A DNA stretch of 64,000 nt, from assembly GCF_014196925.1 (NCBI RefSeq), contig NZ_JACIEN010000002.1, positions 310,001 through 374,000 on the forward strand. Direction: 5' to 3'. The position numbers and the translations under genes are program-made. This stretch comes from Chelatococcus caeni (GTDB lineage Bacteria > Pseudomonadota > Alphaproteobacteria > Rhizobiales > Beijerinckiaceae). The notes beneath the pieces are model-generated. The model was given only the letters and a program-made list of their open reading frames with translations, was not told the origin of the DNA and made no database searches. This document shows, in pieces, positions 26,485 to 34,104 of this stretch (its first letter is position 1; the number at the start of each line of letters is the position of its first letter).

Positions 26485-27692
26485 CACACTTCCTCCGTTT
26501 TGGCGCTCTCGTTCTCGGCCTCGTCATCCGGCCAGTCGGAGAGCCAGCCGTCCGCCGCCCCGTCGCCGTCGCCGCTGTCGCGGATCGGCCGCTCTCGGCC
26601 GTCCTCGTCGATTTCGGTGGCGTCGACGTCGTCCGGCTCGTATCGGCGGTCGCGATCGTTGCCGCCTATCCGACGCTCGCGCCCCTCGTCGTCGAACTCG
26701 AATTCTTCAGCCTCGTCGAGCATCGGGCGCGCCGAGGCGGTCGCCGCAAGCGCGTTCGCGTCGGCGTAATCTTCACTGCCAGCGGGGGCGTACTCAGGCA
26801 CCCACCCGCGGCACGGATCATCGACCGGCGGAGGGATCGTCGCGCCGCCGAAGGCCGCGCGGGGCGCCTCAAGCGCCCCCAGCGCGGCCAATTCGAGGTC
26901 GGCCGTCGAGGGGCAATCTCTATCGTCCGCCGGGATGGGGGACGCGCTCAAGCGCGTTCCCCCATCAACAGTACTGTTACCTATATCGTTACCTTCAGGG
27001 GCTTCCGCTGAGGCGGAAGCCCCTAGGTCGGTTAGGTCGGTACTATGAAAGCGGCGCCCGGCTTCCGGTTTTGCGACGCTGTACTTCCGGTTTTGCGACG
27101 CCGGAGTTCCGGTTTCAGCGCCCTCCAAAACCGGCGGCCGGCTTCCGGTTTCATCGCCATTCAGAACCGGCGCTGCGCTTCCGGTTTTGAGAGCGCTGTC
27201 GTCCACCGCATCCGGGGCATATTTCTGGCCCATGCACCGCGCTCGCGTGGCCTCGTCGGGCCACATGGGCCGGTAGTGCAGGCCGCGCTTCGACCTCGGC
27301 CGCGTGCGCTCTTTCCCGGACAGGATCGCGACCCAACCCGCCTTGGCGAGAGCCGCAAGGTGCTCGCGGACCTGCCTGCCCGACAGGCCCGACCGGGCCG
27401 CAAGCTCGTCCTGCGCGGGGAAGGCCTCCCCGGTCTCTCGGTGCATGAAGTCTTCGATGACGGTTGCGAGCCTATAGGCCGACGAATGCACGGCCTCGTG
27501 CGGCTGAGCCGCCAGCCCCATGCGCCACCTGGCCCGCTCGCCATGGCTCAAACCGACGGCGACAGCCGTACCCTGCCGCGCTGCCTGGGCCTTCCTCGCG
27601 CGACCGCCCCCGCCGCCATCCTCGGCGCCGGGCTCACAATCGTTCCGATCCCGGAACGATTTGTCATTGACTGCGAACGATTTTTTGCTCAT
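26484..27692 (-). CDS. Replication-initiator-like protein with winged helix
   Basis: 402 residues. After a disordered basic start, residues about 70-135 hold a winged helix: SSAYRLATVIEDFMHRETGE, then FPAQDELAARSGLSGRQVREH and a basic wing SGKERTRPRSKRGLHYRPM. Residues 135-210 are coded by a DNA repeat array (iterons and a hairpin, see separate entries), and the C-terminus is Asp/Glu-rich. A winged-helix N-domain with iterons inside the gene parallels the lambda O protein, which binds an origin inside its own gene. It is probably the origin-binding protein of the element. No helicase or primase domain is visible. Confidence 0.6.
   Translation of the reverse strand: MSKKSFAVNDKSFRDRNDCEPGAEDGGGGGRARKAQAARQGTAVAVGLSHGERARWRMGLAAQPHEAVHSSAYRLATVIEDFMHRETGEAFPAQDELAARSGLSGRQVREHLAALAKAGWVAILSGKERTRPRSKRGLHYRPMWPDEATRARCMGQKYAPDAVDDSALKTGSAAPVLNGDETGSRPPVLEGAETGTPASQNRKYSVAKPEAGRRFHSTDLTDLGASASAEAPEGNDIGNSTVDGGTRLSASPIPADDRDCPSTADLELAALGALEAPRAAFGGATIPPPVDDPCRGWVPEYAPAGSEDYADANALAATASARPMLDEAEEFEFDDEGRERRIGGNDRDRRYEPDDVDATEIDEDGRERPIRDSGDGDGAADGWLSDWPDDEAENESAKTEEV
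26967..27188. other. Candidate replication origin: iteron array inside the rep-like gene
   Basis: Five direct copies of (C/G)TTCCGGTTT(T/C) start at 27062, 27084, 27106, 27142 and 27178, spaced 22, 22, 36 and 36 bp. Inverted AACCGG copies lie at 27129 and 27165. On the left are a tandem TAGGTCGGT pair (27024-27041), a 12-bp hairpin (26997-27024), a GTTACC pair (26976, 26988) and the palindrome AACAGTACTGTT (26967-26978), in a locally AT-richer patch. This is the architecture of an iteron origin. Confidence 0.55.
26997..27024. repeat. 12-bp perfect inverted repeat (hairpin) next to iterons
   Basis: AGGGGCTTCCGC (26997-27008) and GCGGAAGCCCCT (27013-27024) with the 4-base loop TGAG. It lies inside the rep-like coding region, so it is not a normal terminator. 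It may be a strand-initiation or regulatory structure of the origin. Confidence 0.6.
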
Positions 27693-27697
27693 CGTTC
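27639..27697. promoter_or_regulatory. Operator-like cluster of GAACGAT/ATCGTTC at the rep gene start
   Basis: Four 7-bp copies: ATCGTTC 27639-27645, GAACGAT 27654-27660, GAACGAT 27675-27681, ATCGTTC 27691-27697. The first two extend to an 8-bp perfect inverted repeat with a 6-bp gap. They span the start codon and first codons of the rep-like gene, a fitting place for autorepression. Confidence 0.45.
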
Positions 27698-27734
27698 TGG
27701 CTCCTCGATGTGCAAGTTCCTTGCGCCCGCCGCG

Positions 27735-28028
27735 TCACCGCGCGGCGGGCGTTTCATTTGCGACCGCGCCGCAGCGCGAGCAGCGAAACCGCTTGCCGAG
27801 CTTCGCAGCCGGGATCGCGACGGCGGCGGAATGACCGCAGCCCGCGCACCTCACGATGCGAGAGACTTTCGCGACGGCCGCTTCGGCCTCGGCGCGCAGC
27901 TCAGCCTTGGCCGCCCGCCGCTTGGGCGGCGCGAGGCCGGCCGGCGCGCCGTAGTCGTCGATCGCATCGACGCCCTGGCGCCGCATCCGGTCGCGCGCGT
28001 TGGTGCGGCTGTGGTCGAGGCGGCTCAT
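27735..28028 (-). CDS. Small zinc-ribbon protein
   Basis: 97 residues. The C-terminal half has two CxxC pairs: RCAGCGHSAAVAIP and FRCSRCGAVANE, a rubredoxin-like zinc ribbon. The N-terminal half is basic (NARDRMRRQGVDAIDDYG). It overlaps the upstream AlpA-like gene by 4 bp and precedes the rep-like gene, so it belongs to the early operon. It could be a transcription modulator of Com/Ogr-like type; the match is only structural. Confidence 0.7.
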   Translation of the reverse strand: MSRLDHSRTNARDRMRRQGVDAIDDYGAPAGLAPPKRRAAKAELRAEAEAAVAKVSRIVRCAGCGHSAAVAIPAAKLGKRFRCSRCGAVANETPAAR

Positions 28029-28231
28029 TCCTCGCCGCCTTCGCCGAGAAGGCGGTCGATGGAGGCGGCCGTGATGAGGCTGCGACCGCAGACCTTGATC
28101 ATCGTGAGCTGCCCGCGCTCGACGGCGCGATAGATCGAGTTCCGAGATACGCTCAATTCGCGGCAGGCGTCGTCGATGGTCAGGGCGCGCGGACGGCGCG
28201 GCGCATCCTTCGAGGTGTGATCTTCGGCCAT
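28025..28231 (-). CDS. AlpA/HTH_17 regulator, first gene of the early operon
   Basis: 68 residues from the ATG at 28231. LTIDDACRELSVSRNSIYRA is a clear excisionase-type helix-turn-helix, followed by VERGQLTMIKVCGRSLI and a short tail. It lies about 350 bp inside the right attachment site. It probably regulates the leftward operon and may assist excision. Two such proteins at opposite ends of one element is noteworthy. Confidence 0.75.
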   Translation of the reverse strand: MAEDHTSKDAPRRPRALTIDDACRELSVSRNSIYRAVERGQLTMIKVCGRSLITAASIDRLLGEGGEE

Positions 28232-28575
28232 GTCATGCTCCAGTGGATGCCGAATTGAAGAATTCGAGGCGCGATGTGCGCATTCATCCATCAGGCCTCA
28301 GGCCGATAGTTCGAGATTAGGGGCTAAATAGAAACAAAGCGCAATAGCCGAAATCAATGAATGCTTCGAAACGGCGAGCAATTCCGCCTTGCTTTATTCC
28401 CAGATTTGGAAATCCAAAAGGTAGCAACAGAAAGGGCCGGGCGCATATTGCGCGCCGGCCCCTGCCTATCGTCCTTTGCGGTTAGGGAAACTGTACGGGA
28501 AGCAGCGGGTTGTATCGGGAAGCGTTCCCGCACCCCATTTTCCTAACGCCTTGACTTGTCGGCTCTTTCCCTGCG
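28232..28575. other. Right-end non-coding stretch of the element
   Basis: 344 bp without a supported gene, AT-richer than the chromosome. It should contain the promoter of the leftward operon. It also contains a long imperfect GC hairpin (GGGCCGGGCGCA and TGCGCGCCGGCCC around 28434-28471) and the candidate arm sites near attR. Confidence 0.5.
28481..28547. promoter_or_regulatory. Candidate integrase arm-type sites, right end
   Basis: GTTAGGGAA (28481-28489) is the reverse complement of the left-end TTCCCTAAC repeats, and TTCCTAAC lies at 28540-28547. Both are within 100 bp of attR. Function inferred from symmetry with the left end. Confidence 0.4.
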
Positions 28576-28594
28576 CCTCTCCTGGGCACCATTT
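28576..28594 (+). repeat. attR: second copy of the 19-bp attachment repeat
   Basis: CCTCTCCTGGGCACCATTT, an exact copy of 14693-14711 without the rest of a tRNA. It marks the right edge of the integrated element; the preceding base is G rather than T. Confidence 0.92.
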
Positions 28595-28778
28595 CACTGT
28601 CCCGCGACAGTTTCAGGATGTCTCAGCCCGTCCCATGCGGGCGGTGGAAGCCGCTGATAATCCTCGGAAATCTCTAAATCGCCGTCCCGGCACGTCCTAG
28701 CTTGTCCCGTTCAAGCCCGAACTTTTTGTGGGCAACGGGAGCTCGAACGGGCGCGTGTTTCTGAACCAAACATCGGGC
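28595..28778. repeat. Scattered GTCCC repeats beyond attR
   Basis: GTCCCG or GTCCCA recurs about every 30-50 bp (near 28599, 28630, 28683 and 28706), and TTGTCCCGTCC appears again at about 29904. Clustered copies next to a tRNA attachment site may be arm sites of an older integrase. Inferred. Confidence 0.3.
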
Positions 28779-29480
28779 CTACGGAACGCAAAGATCCATG
28801 ACATTCCAAGTCCCTGTCCCCCTTCCATCGAAAAGCCAAAGCTCTGGAGTCCGTCCAAGTTCGACTCTTACTGGCGGCACATAGAACGAGGCGGGATCTG
28901 GATCGATAAGTTCCACGGTGAACCAGCGGTTCAACGCATACGCTGGCTCATGTGTCCAGTCGGCGGTGACCGGCGGGCTAAACTGCGCGCAGAATAGTAT
29001 TGTAACAGCAGCCATTGCTTGTAGGCACGCTTCTAGCGTTGCTCGATCAAGTGCAGTCTCTCGGTCGTGTTTTGTTGCATTGTAAGCATCATACCAAGGG
29101 AGCGATGCCGTCGGCTGTTTTATGTCCCAACTTTGAAATGGTCTCAGAGGGCCGACGTTTGGATGCCGTCTAAGCGTTACCTGAAATTCCCGAAGGCAGA
29201 GCGGCTCACATGCCCGGACGTAGTCGTTCATGTTGAAGCGGTCGCGCCCAGAGAAACTGCCCGAGGCCCTGAGTACGGCGCGAAGCGATGCCTCAACTTC
29301 CATGCACGCGAGGGCGAGCAATTCTCTTGTGCGATGTCCGAATGACTTTAGGTTGCTTGTGTTAAATTCAGTAAATGCTGCTATATCCTCAAGCCTGTCA
29401 AATAGGAGCTCCATATATTCCGATTTGGGTGATTGCATGCGCGGAAGGTGCAAGATATAGCTGAGAGTGCCGCGCTCCAT
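28779..29480 (-). CDS. Hypothetical protein in low-GC remnant, HEPN-like features
   Basis: 233 residues, markedly lower GC than the chromosome. Helical core: LLALACMEVEASLRAVLRAS, then SLPWYDAYNATKHDRETALD. The N-x-x-K-H-D-R segment is like those in some HEPN-fold proteins, but I cannot assign a family. The 5' end overlaps the next leftward frame (29398-29799) by 83 bp in a different frame, which could mean one gene broken by a frameshift. Confidence 0.5.
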   Translation of the reverse strand: MERGTLSYILHLPRMQSPKSEYMELLFDRLEDIAAFTEFNTSNLKSFGHRTRELLALACMEVEASLRAVLRASGSFSGRDRFNMNDYVRACEPLCLREFQVTLRRHPNVGPLRPFQSWDIKQPTASLPWYDAYNATKHDRETALDRATLEACLQAMAAVTILFCAQFSPPVTADWTHEPAYALNRWFTVELIDPDPASFYVPPVRVELGRTPELWLFDGRGTGTWNVMDLCVP

Positions 29481-29799
29481 CTGATCCCGGCCTCCACTTT
29501 CGCCGGTAGCACTCCCCTGGTCGATTCAGCATTTCGATGATATTTTTTGCGCCAAATACGTTCTCAACCCAAGAATGCAATTCTACCCCGGTCACGGCCT
29601 GCGTCATCGCATAACCTGGTGTGATAGCTCGCAAGCCAACATCATCTGCAAACATCCCAATAAAAAAGCCATCAACTTCGTAGGCGACGCCACGCGGCAG
29701 GGCTCTAACAATGCCGCCAGTGTATCGGATGGTCTGTTGAGTTACATCAAAAGTTAAAGCTGGAGAATATTTGGCAGGATGATTTATGATATTATTCAT
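29398..29799 (-). CDS. Hypothetical protein in low-GC remnant, possibly 5' half of a broken gene
   Basis: 133 residues from the ATG at 29799; a GTG at 29814 would add five. Begins MNNIINHPAKYSPALTFDVT and has hydrophobic beta-like segments (VDGFFIGMFADDVGLRAI). The last 30 residues (KWRPGSDGARHSQLYLAPSA) look unlike the rest. No Shine-Dalgarno sequence is obvious. Overlap with the following gene suggests a frameshift near 29,480-29,530. No family recognised. Confidence 0.4.
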   Translation of the reverse strand: MNNIINHPAKYSPALTFDVTQQTIRYTGGIVRALPRGVAYEVDGFFIGMFADDVGLRAITPGYAMTQAVTGVELHSWVENVFGAKNIIEMLNRPGECYRRKWRPGSDGARHSQLYLAPSAHAITQIGIYGAPI

Positions 29800-29930
29800 G
29801 GCGAGTTGTAACACCGTCGGGACTTGCTGAGGATATTGCTAAACAGAGCTGATAAGCCTCAAAGGCAGAGAGCCTCATTCAATCGGCTTTGCCGGGATCA
29901 CCTTGTCCCGTCCTGAGCACTGTTGATGTC

Positions 29931-31355
29931 CTATTCGAACGATAACCCCACTCTCTCCCTCAACCGCAACAACGCGATCCGCTCGATCTCCGCCATCGCC
30001 GTCGAGAACTCCGCTTCGGGCGTGTTCGCGAGCCGCGCCTGAAAAGCCTCCAGAATCTCCTCCTTGGTCCTGCCCTTCACGGCCATGATGAAGGGGAAGC
30101 CGAAGCGGGCCTTGTAGGCGTCGTTGAGGGCGAGAAAGGTCGTCTTCTCCTCGGCCGTCAGGCGGTCGAGGCCGGCGCCGGCCTGTTCGCGGCGGGAATC
30201 GGGGGCGAGCTCGGCGGTTTTCAGGCGGCCGGCGAGGTCCGGGTGGGCCTTGATGAGGGCGAGTTTTTTCTCGCGCGGGGCATGCGCCAGGACGGTGCAC
30301 ATGGCCGCGTGCAGGCCCTCGGCGGTGTCCTGGGCGGCGGTGAGGCCGCGCCTGTGCGTCTCCTCGGCGATCCAGGGGGAATGTTCGAAGACGTCGCCGT
30401 AGAGCGCGGTGAAGCGCGGGGCGGAGAGGCGGCTCGGCACGAGGCCGGCCGGGCGGTGTTGGACGTACCAGTGGCGGGCGATGTCGATGCGGCGCGGCAC
30501 CCACACGCGCGGATGCGCGGCGACATAGTCGAGGAAGCGGGCGAGCGCCGCGGCCCGACCCGGCCGGCCGACGAGGCGGCAGTGCAGGCCGATGTTGAGC
30601 ATCTTCGGCGCGCCCTCGAGGCCTTCGGCATAGAGGGTGTCGAAGCTGTCCTTGAGGTAAGCGAAGAACTGGTCGCCGGAATTGAAGCCCTGCACGGCGG
30701 CAAAGCGCATGTCGTTGGCATCGAGCGTATAGGGGATGACGAGGTGCGGCCCGTGCGGCCCCTCGACCCAGTACGGCAGGTCGTCGGCGTAGGAATCGGA
30801 CGAATAGAGGAAGCCGCCCTCCTCCATGACGAGGTCGGTGGTGAAGGCCGAGCAGCGGCCGGTGTACCAGCCGAGCGGGCGCGCGCCCGTCACCTCCTCG
30901 TGCAGCTCGAGCGCCTGGAGAAGGTGAGCGCGCTCCTCCTCCTTGGAAAAATCCTTGTACTCGATCCACTTGAGGCCGTGGCTGGCGATCTCCCAATCCG
31001 CCTCGTGCATGGCTGCGACGGCCTCGGGGTTGCGGGCCAGCGCGGTGGCGACGCCATAGACCGTCACCGGCAGGCCGCGGCGGGTGAACATGCGCCACAG
31101 GCGCCAGAAGCCGGCGCGCGAGCCGTATTCGTAGATCGACTCCATGTTCATGTGGCGCTGGCCGGGCCAGGGCTGGGCGCCGACGATCTCGGACAGGAAG
31201 GCCTCCGAGGCGGCGTCGCCGTGCAGGATGCTGTTCTCGCCGCCCTCCTCGTAGTTGAGGACGAACTGCACCGCGATCGCCGCCCCGTTCGGCCAGACGG
31301 GATCGGGCGCATAGCGTCCGTAGCCGATCATGTCGCGGGGATAGGGGCTCGTCAT
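29931..31355 (-). CDS. Fused PuuE-type allantoinase and OHCU decarboxylase (UraD)
   Basis: 474 residues from the ATG at 31355 (MTSPYPRDMIGYGRYAPDPV). Residues 1-300 are a PuuE polysaccharide-deacetylase-like domain: NYEEGGENSI, the EIASHGLKWIEY His segment and GWYTGRCSAFTTDL. Residues about 320-474 are UraD: FEHSPWIAEETHRRG, IKAHPDLAG with the catalytic His, and ARFGFPFIMAVKGRT. The two enzymes act in uric acid breakdown, UraD converting OHCU to S-allantoin and PuuE opening allantoin to allantoate. One polypeptide would channel the pathway. No uricase or HIU hydrolase is in the window. Confidence 0.92.
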   Translation of the reverse strand: MTSPYPRDMIGYGRYAPDPVWPNGAAIAVQFVLNYEEGGENSILHGDAASEAFLSEIVGAQPWPGQRHMNMESIYEYGSRAGFWRLWRMFTRRGLPVTVYGVATALARNPEAVAAMHEADWEIASHGLKWIEYKDFSKEEERAHLLQALELHEEVTGARPLGWYTGRCSAFTTDLVMEEGGFLYSSDSYADDLPYWVEGPHGPHLVIPYTLDANDMRFAAVQGFNSGDQFFAYLKDSFDTLYAEGLEGAPKMLNIGLHCRLVGRPGRAAALARFLDYVAAHPRVWVPRRIDIARHWYVQHRPAGLVPSRLSAPRFTALYGDVFEHSPWIAEETHRRGLTAAQDTAEGLHAAMCTVLAHAPREKKLALIKAHPDLAGRLKTAELAPDSRREQAGAGLDRLTAEEKTTFLALNDAYKARFGFPFIMAVKGRTKEEILEAFQARLANTPEAEFSTAMAEIERIALLRLRERVGLSFE

Positions 31356-31582
31356 GGCGAAGGCTCCGGAGATAGCGGCGGGAGGGGCGGCGCGAGACGC
31401 CGCGCCGCTCCCAAGCAAGCATCGGGCCGCGGCGGAAATCAACGGGGGGATGGAGAGGGGGCAGGCGCGGCCGGCTGTCGCGGCCGCCCGATTTCCGCGC
31501 ACGCCTCTTTGGCAAGCGCTGCACTCTGCTGTAGTGACGAAGTGCAGGGACAGCGATCCCGCCGCATGAGGTAGCGACCCCC

Positions 31583-32410
31583 GTGAGCACGCCCGCGATC
31601 CACGGCGGCATCAGGCCGTCGGACTGGCATCTGCGCAGCACGCTGCAGGATCTCTTCCTGCTCGTGTCGGCCATGGCGCTCGCGGTGCTGGTCGCCTGGC
31701 ACTTCGACATCTTCACGAGCGGCTATGTCACCGATCCGGTGGAGAAGAAGATCGAGATCGACGAGGCGCTGCTGCTCGGCCTCATCCTCAGCATCGTGCT
31801 CTTCCTGTTCTCGCTGCGCCGGCTCGCCGAACAACGCCGTGAAGAGGCGCGGCGGGTCGCGGCGGAGGAGCGGGCACGGCAGGCCGAGCATCTCGCCATG
31901 CTCGACCCGCTGACCGGGCTTCCCAACCGGCGCGTGCTGAGCCGGGCCTTCGAGGAGGTGCGGCAGCGGCCGGAGCGGGGCGGCGCCACCCTCGCCTTCA
32001 TGCTGATCGACCTCAACGGCTTCAAGGCGATCAACGACCGGCACGGCCACCCGGTCGGCGACCGGCTGCTCGTCGTCGTGGCGCAGCGCCTCGGCGGCGC
32101 GCTGCCGCGGGAGGCCACCCTCAGCCGGCTCGGCGGGGACGAGTTCGCCGTGCTCTGCCCGCATATCGCCGGTCGCGAGGATGCCGAGGCCATCGCCCGG
32201 CGGCTCGTCGAGGTCATTGCGGAACCGATCGTGCTCGACGGCACGCGCCATGCCGTTTCCGCGGCCGTCGGCGTCGCCGTCTGTCCGATTGCCGGCGCGG
32301 TCGTCGATGATCTGATGCGCGATGCCGATGCCGCGCTCTATGCCGCCAAGGCCGCGGGCGGTGCGGCGATCCGCTTCGCGGCAACGCCTGCCGAGGTCGC
32401 GGCAGGCTGA
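31583..32410 (+). CDS. Membrane-anchored diguanylate cyclase (GGDEF)
   Basis: 275 residues with a GTG start. Two transmembrane segments (about 22-42 and 62-78) are joined by a short loop; a charged helical linker (RRLAEQRREEARRVAAEERA) then leads to a GGDEF domain starting LDPLTGLPNRRVL. The active-site motif LGGDEF is intact near residue 183, so it should make cyclic di-GMP. The RxxD inhibitory site is not present at its usual place (REAT is found), suggesting weak product inhibition. No EAL domain. Sensing is probably through the membrane part. Confidence 0.9.
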   Translation: MSTPAIHGGIRPSDWHLRSTLQDLFLLVSAMALAVLVAWHFDIFTSGYVTDPVEKKIEIDEALLLGLILSIVLFLFSLRRLAEQRREEARRVAAEERARQAEHLAMLDPLTGLPNRRVLSRAFEEVRQRPERGGATLAFMLIDLNGFKAINDRHGHPVGDRLLVVVAQRLGGALPREATLSRLGGDEFAVLCPHIAGREDAEAIARRLVEVIAEPIVLDGTRHAVSAAVGVAVCPIAGAVVDDLMRDADAALYAAKAAGGAAIRFAATPAEVAAG

Positions 32411-32560
32411 ACGGCGGCGCGATCCGCGACATTCCTGTTTAAGAGACGTCACGCGATGGCTGCCATGCATTGGCGGCTCTGCGCCAGCGGCACGAATCAT
32501 GTTTCGCTGGTAGAATTGTATGTTGCGTCATGTGGCGTTCAGTCGGGTCGTGGTGTCGGT

Positions 32561-32917
32561 ATGCGTTTCGAGGCTTCGTTCTCCGTGGAGGTCGACGAAT
32601 ACGGGCGCATTGCGCACGAATGTGTCGACTATTCCTTGCTGCCCCTGCGTTACGAGCGGCTGACGCTGGAGCTCGACGAACCGATGCCGCGCCGGCAGAT
32701 CGGCTATGCCATCGTCTGGAATGACGACCGGGTGGTGCATGCCGCCGCGGTGGTCAGCGACCGGCTGCGGATCGACCTCGATCTTGCCGTGCCGGCCGGC
32801 GACCATGCGTTCTGGTTCCTGTGCGCCGGGCTCGATCCCGGCGTCACCATCAAGGGGCGGGCCGTCGTCGAGGGGCGGCTCGACCTCGCGGCCGATGCGG
32901 CGGCTGATCCGGGCTGA
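32561..32917 (+). CDS. Hypothetical beta-rich protein
   Basis: 118 residues from the ATG at 32561 (MRFEASFSVEVDEYGRIAHE); an upstream in-frame ATG at 32456 would add 35 residues. Alternating hydrophobic strands (RLTLELDEPMPRRQIGYAIV, VVHAAAVVSDRLRIDLDLAV, DHAFWFLCAGLDPGVTIKGR) suggest a beta sandwich. No family recognised. 45 bp ahead of the alcohol dehydrogenase on the same strand. Confidence 0.55.
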   Translation: MRFEASFSVEVDEYGRIAHECVDYSLLPLRYERLTLELDEPMPRRQIGYAIVWNDDRVVHAAAVVSDRLRIDLDLAVPAGDHAFWFLCAGLDPGVTIKGRAVVEGRLDLAADAAADPG

Positions 32918-32962
32918 CCGGCGGGCCCGCACGGCAAGACACAAGAGGAAACGGGGAAAATA

Positions 32963-34090
32963 GTGGGCATCATCTCTTATCTGACGACGACGGAATTCGG
33001 GCCGGGCAGCCTCGCCAGGCTGGCGGACAGCCTCGCCGCCCTCGGCATCCGGCGTCCGCTCCTCGTCAGCGACCGCGGCCTTGCGGCGACGCCGCTCGTC
33101 GAGCGCGTCGGGGCGCTCTGCCCGGCCGGCACGCCGGTCTTCCTCGACGTGCCGACCAACCCGACCGAGGAGGCGGCGCTCGCCGCGCTCGCGCTCTACA
33201 AGGCGGAAGGCTGCGACGGACTCGTGGCGCTCGGCGGCGGCTCGCCCATCGACCTCGCCAAGGCGGTGGGGCTGCTCGCCACGCATCCGGCGCCGCTCGC
33301 GCGCTATGCCGCCATCGACGGCGGCATGGCCCATATCACGGCGGCGGTCGCGCCGCTCGTCGCCGTCCCGACGACGGCCGGCACCGGTGCGGAGGTGGGC
33401 CGCGCCAGCCTGATGACGCTGGCCGACGGGCGCAAGGTGGGCATCATCAGCCAGCATCTCATCCCGCGGCTCGCCCTGTGCGATCCGGAGCTGACGCTCG
33501 GCCTGCCGCCGGGTCTGACGGCGGCGACGGGGCTCGACGCGCTGTCGCATTGCATCGAGACTTTCCTGTCGCCGCGCGACAATCCGCCGGCCGAGGCCAT
33601 CGCCCTCGACGGCGCCGGCCGCATCTGGCGCAACCTGGAGCGGGCCGTCGCCGACGGCTCCGACCTTGCGGCGCGCACCGAACTGATGATGGGCGCGCTC
33701 GAGGGTGGCCTCACCTTCCAGAAGGGTCTCGGCGCCGTGCATGCGCTGAGCCATGCGCTCGGCAGCCTCAAGGAGCCGTCGCTGCATCACGGCACGCTCA
33801 ACGCCATCCTGATGCCGCCGGTGGTGCGCTTCAACGCCGGCCATGTCGGCGACAAGCTTGCGCGCATCAAGGCGGCGCTCGGCCTGCCGGCGGAGGCGGA
33901 TCTCGCCGCCGAGCTCGATGCGCTCAACCGGCGCCTCAAAATCCCGGCGGGCTTGAGGACGCTCGGCGTCACGGAGGCCATGCTGCCGGGCATCGTCGAG
34001 AAGGCCCTCGCCGACCACAGCAATGCCACCAATCCGCGCGCGGCGACCGGCGACGACTACATGGCGCTACTGCGCGAGGTGATGGTCTGA
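32963..34090 (+). CDS. Iron-containing (group III) alcohol dehydrogenase
   Basis: 375 residues with a GTG start after GGGGAAAA. NAD binding is indicated by LGGGSPIDLAKAV near residue 92 and PTTAGTGAE near 137. The metal ligands are Asp in LCDPELT and His residues in GLDALSHCIE, GAVHALSHALGS and LHHGTLN. Members oxidise or reduce small alcohols, lactaldehyde, 4-hydroxybutyrate or sulfolactaldehyde; the substrate is not evident. Cytoplasmic. Confidence 0.9.
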   Translation: MGIISYLTTTEFGPGSLARLADSLAALGIRRPLLVSDRGLAATPLVERVGALCPAGTPVFLDVPTNPTEEAALAALALYKAEGCDGLVALGGGSPIDLAKAVGLLATHPAPLARYAAIDGGMAHITAAVAPLVAVPTTAGTGAEVGRASLMTLADGRKVGIISQHLIPRLALCDPELTLGLPPGLTAATGLDALSHCIETFLSPRDNPPAEAIALDGAGRIWRNLERAVADGSDLAARTELMMGALEGGLTFQKGLGAVHALSHALGSLKEPSLHHGTLNAILMPPVVRFNAGHVGDKLARIKAALGLPAEADLAAELDALNRRLKIPAGLRTLGVTEAMLPGIVEKALADHSNATNPRAATGDDYMALLREVMV

Positions 34091-34104
34091 TCCGGATGGT
34101 CTGA

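Larger units (their letters stand above)
14693..28594. mobile_element. 13.9-kb integrated element at tRNA-Leu (phage satellite or reduced prophage)
   Basis: Bounded by identical 19-bp direct repeats. The left copy is inside the 3' end of tRNA-Leu and the first gene is a tyrosine integrase. Inside are AlpA-like regulators, a replication-initiator-like gene with iterons, small phage-type proteins, a head decoration protein, a prohead protease-tail-like protein, a tail tape measure and a HEPN protein. No terminase, portal, major capsid, lysis or further tail gene is seen. That set suits a satellite which borrows helper-phage parts, or a decayed prophage. Its GC varies: the HEPN gene is clearly lower than the chromosome. 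Confidence 0.85.
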
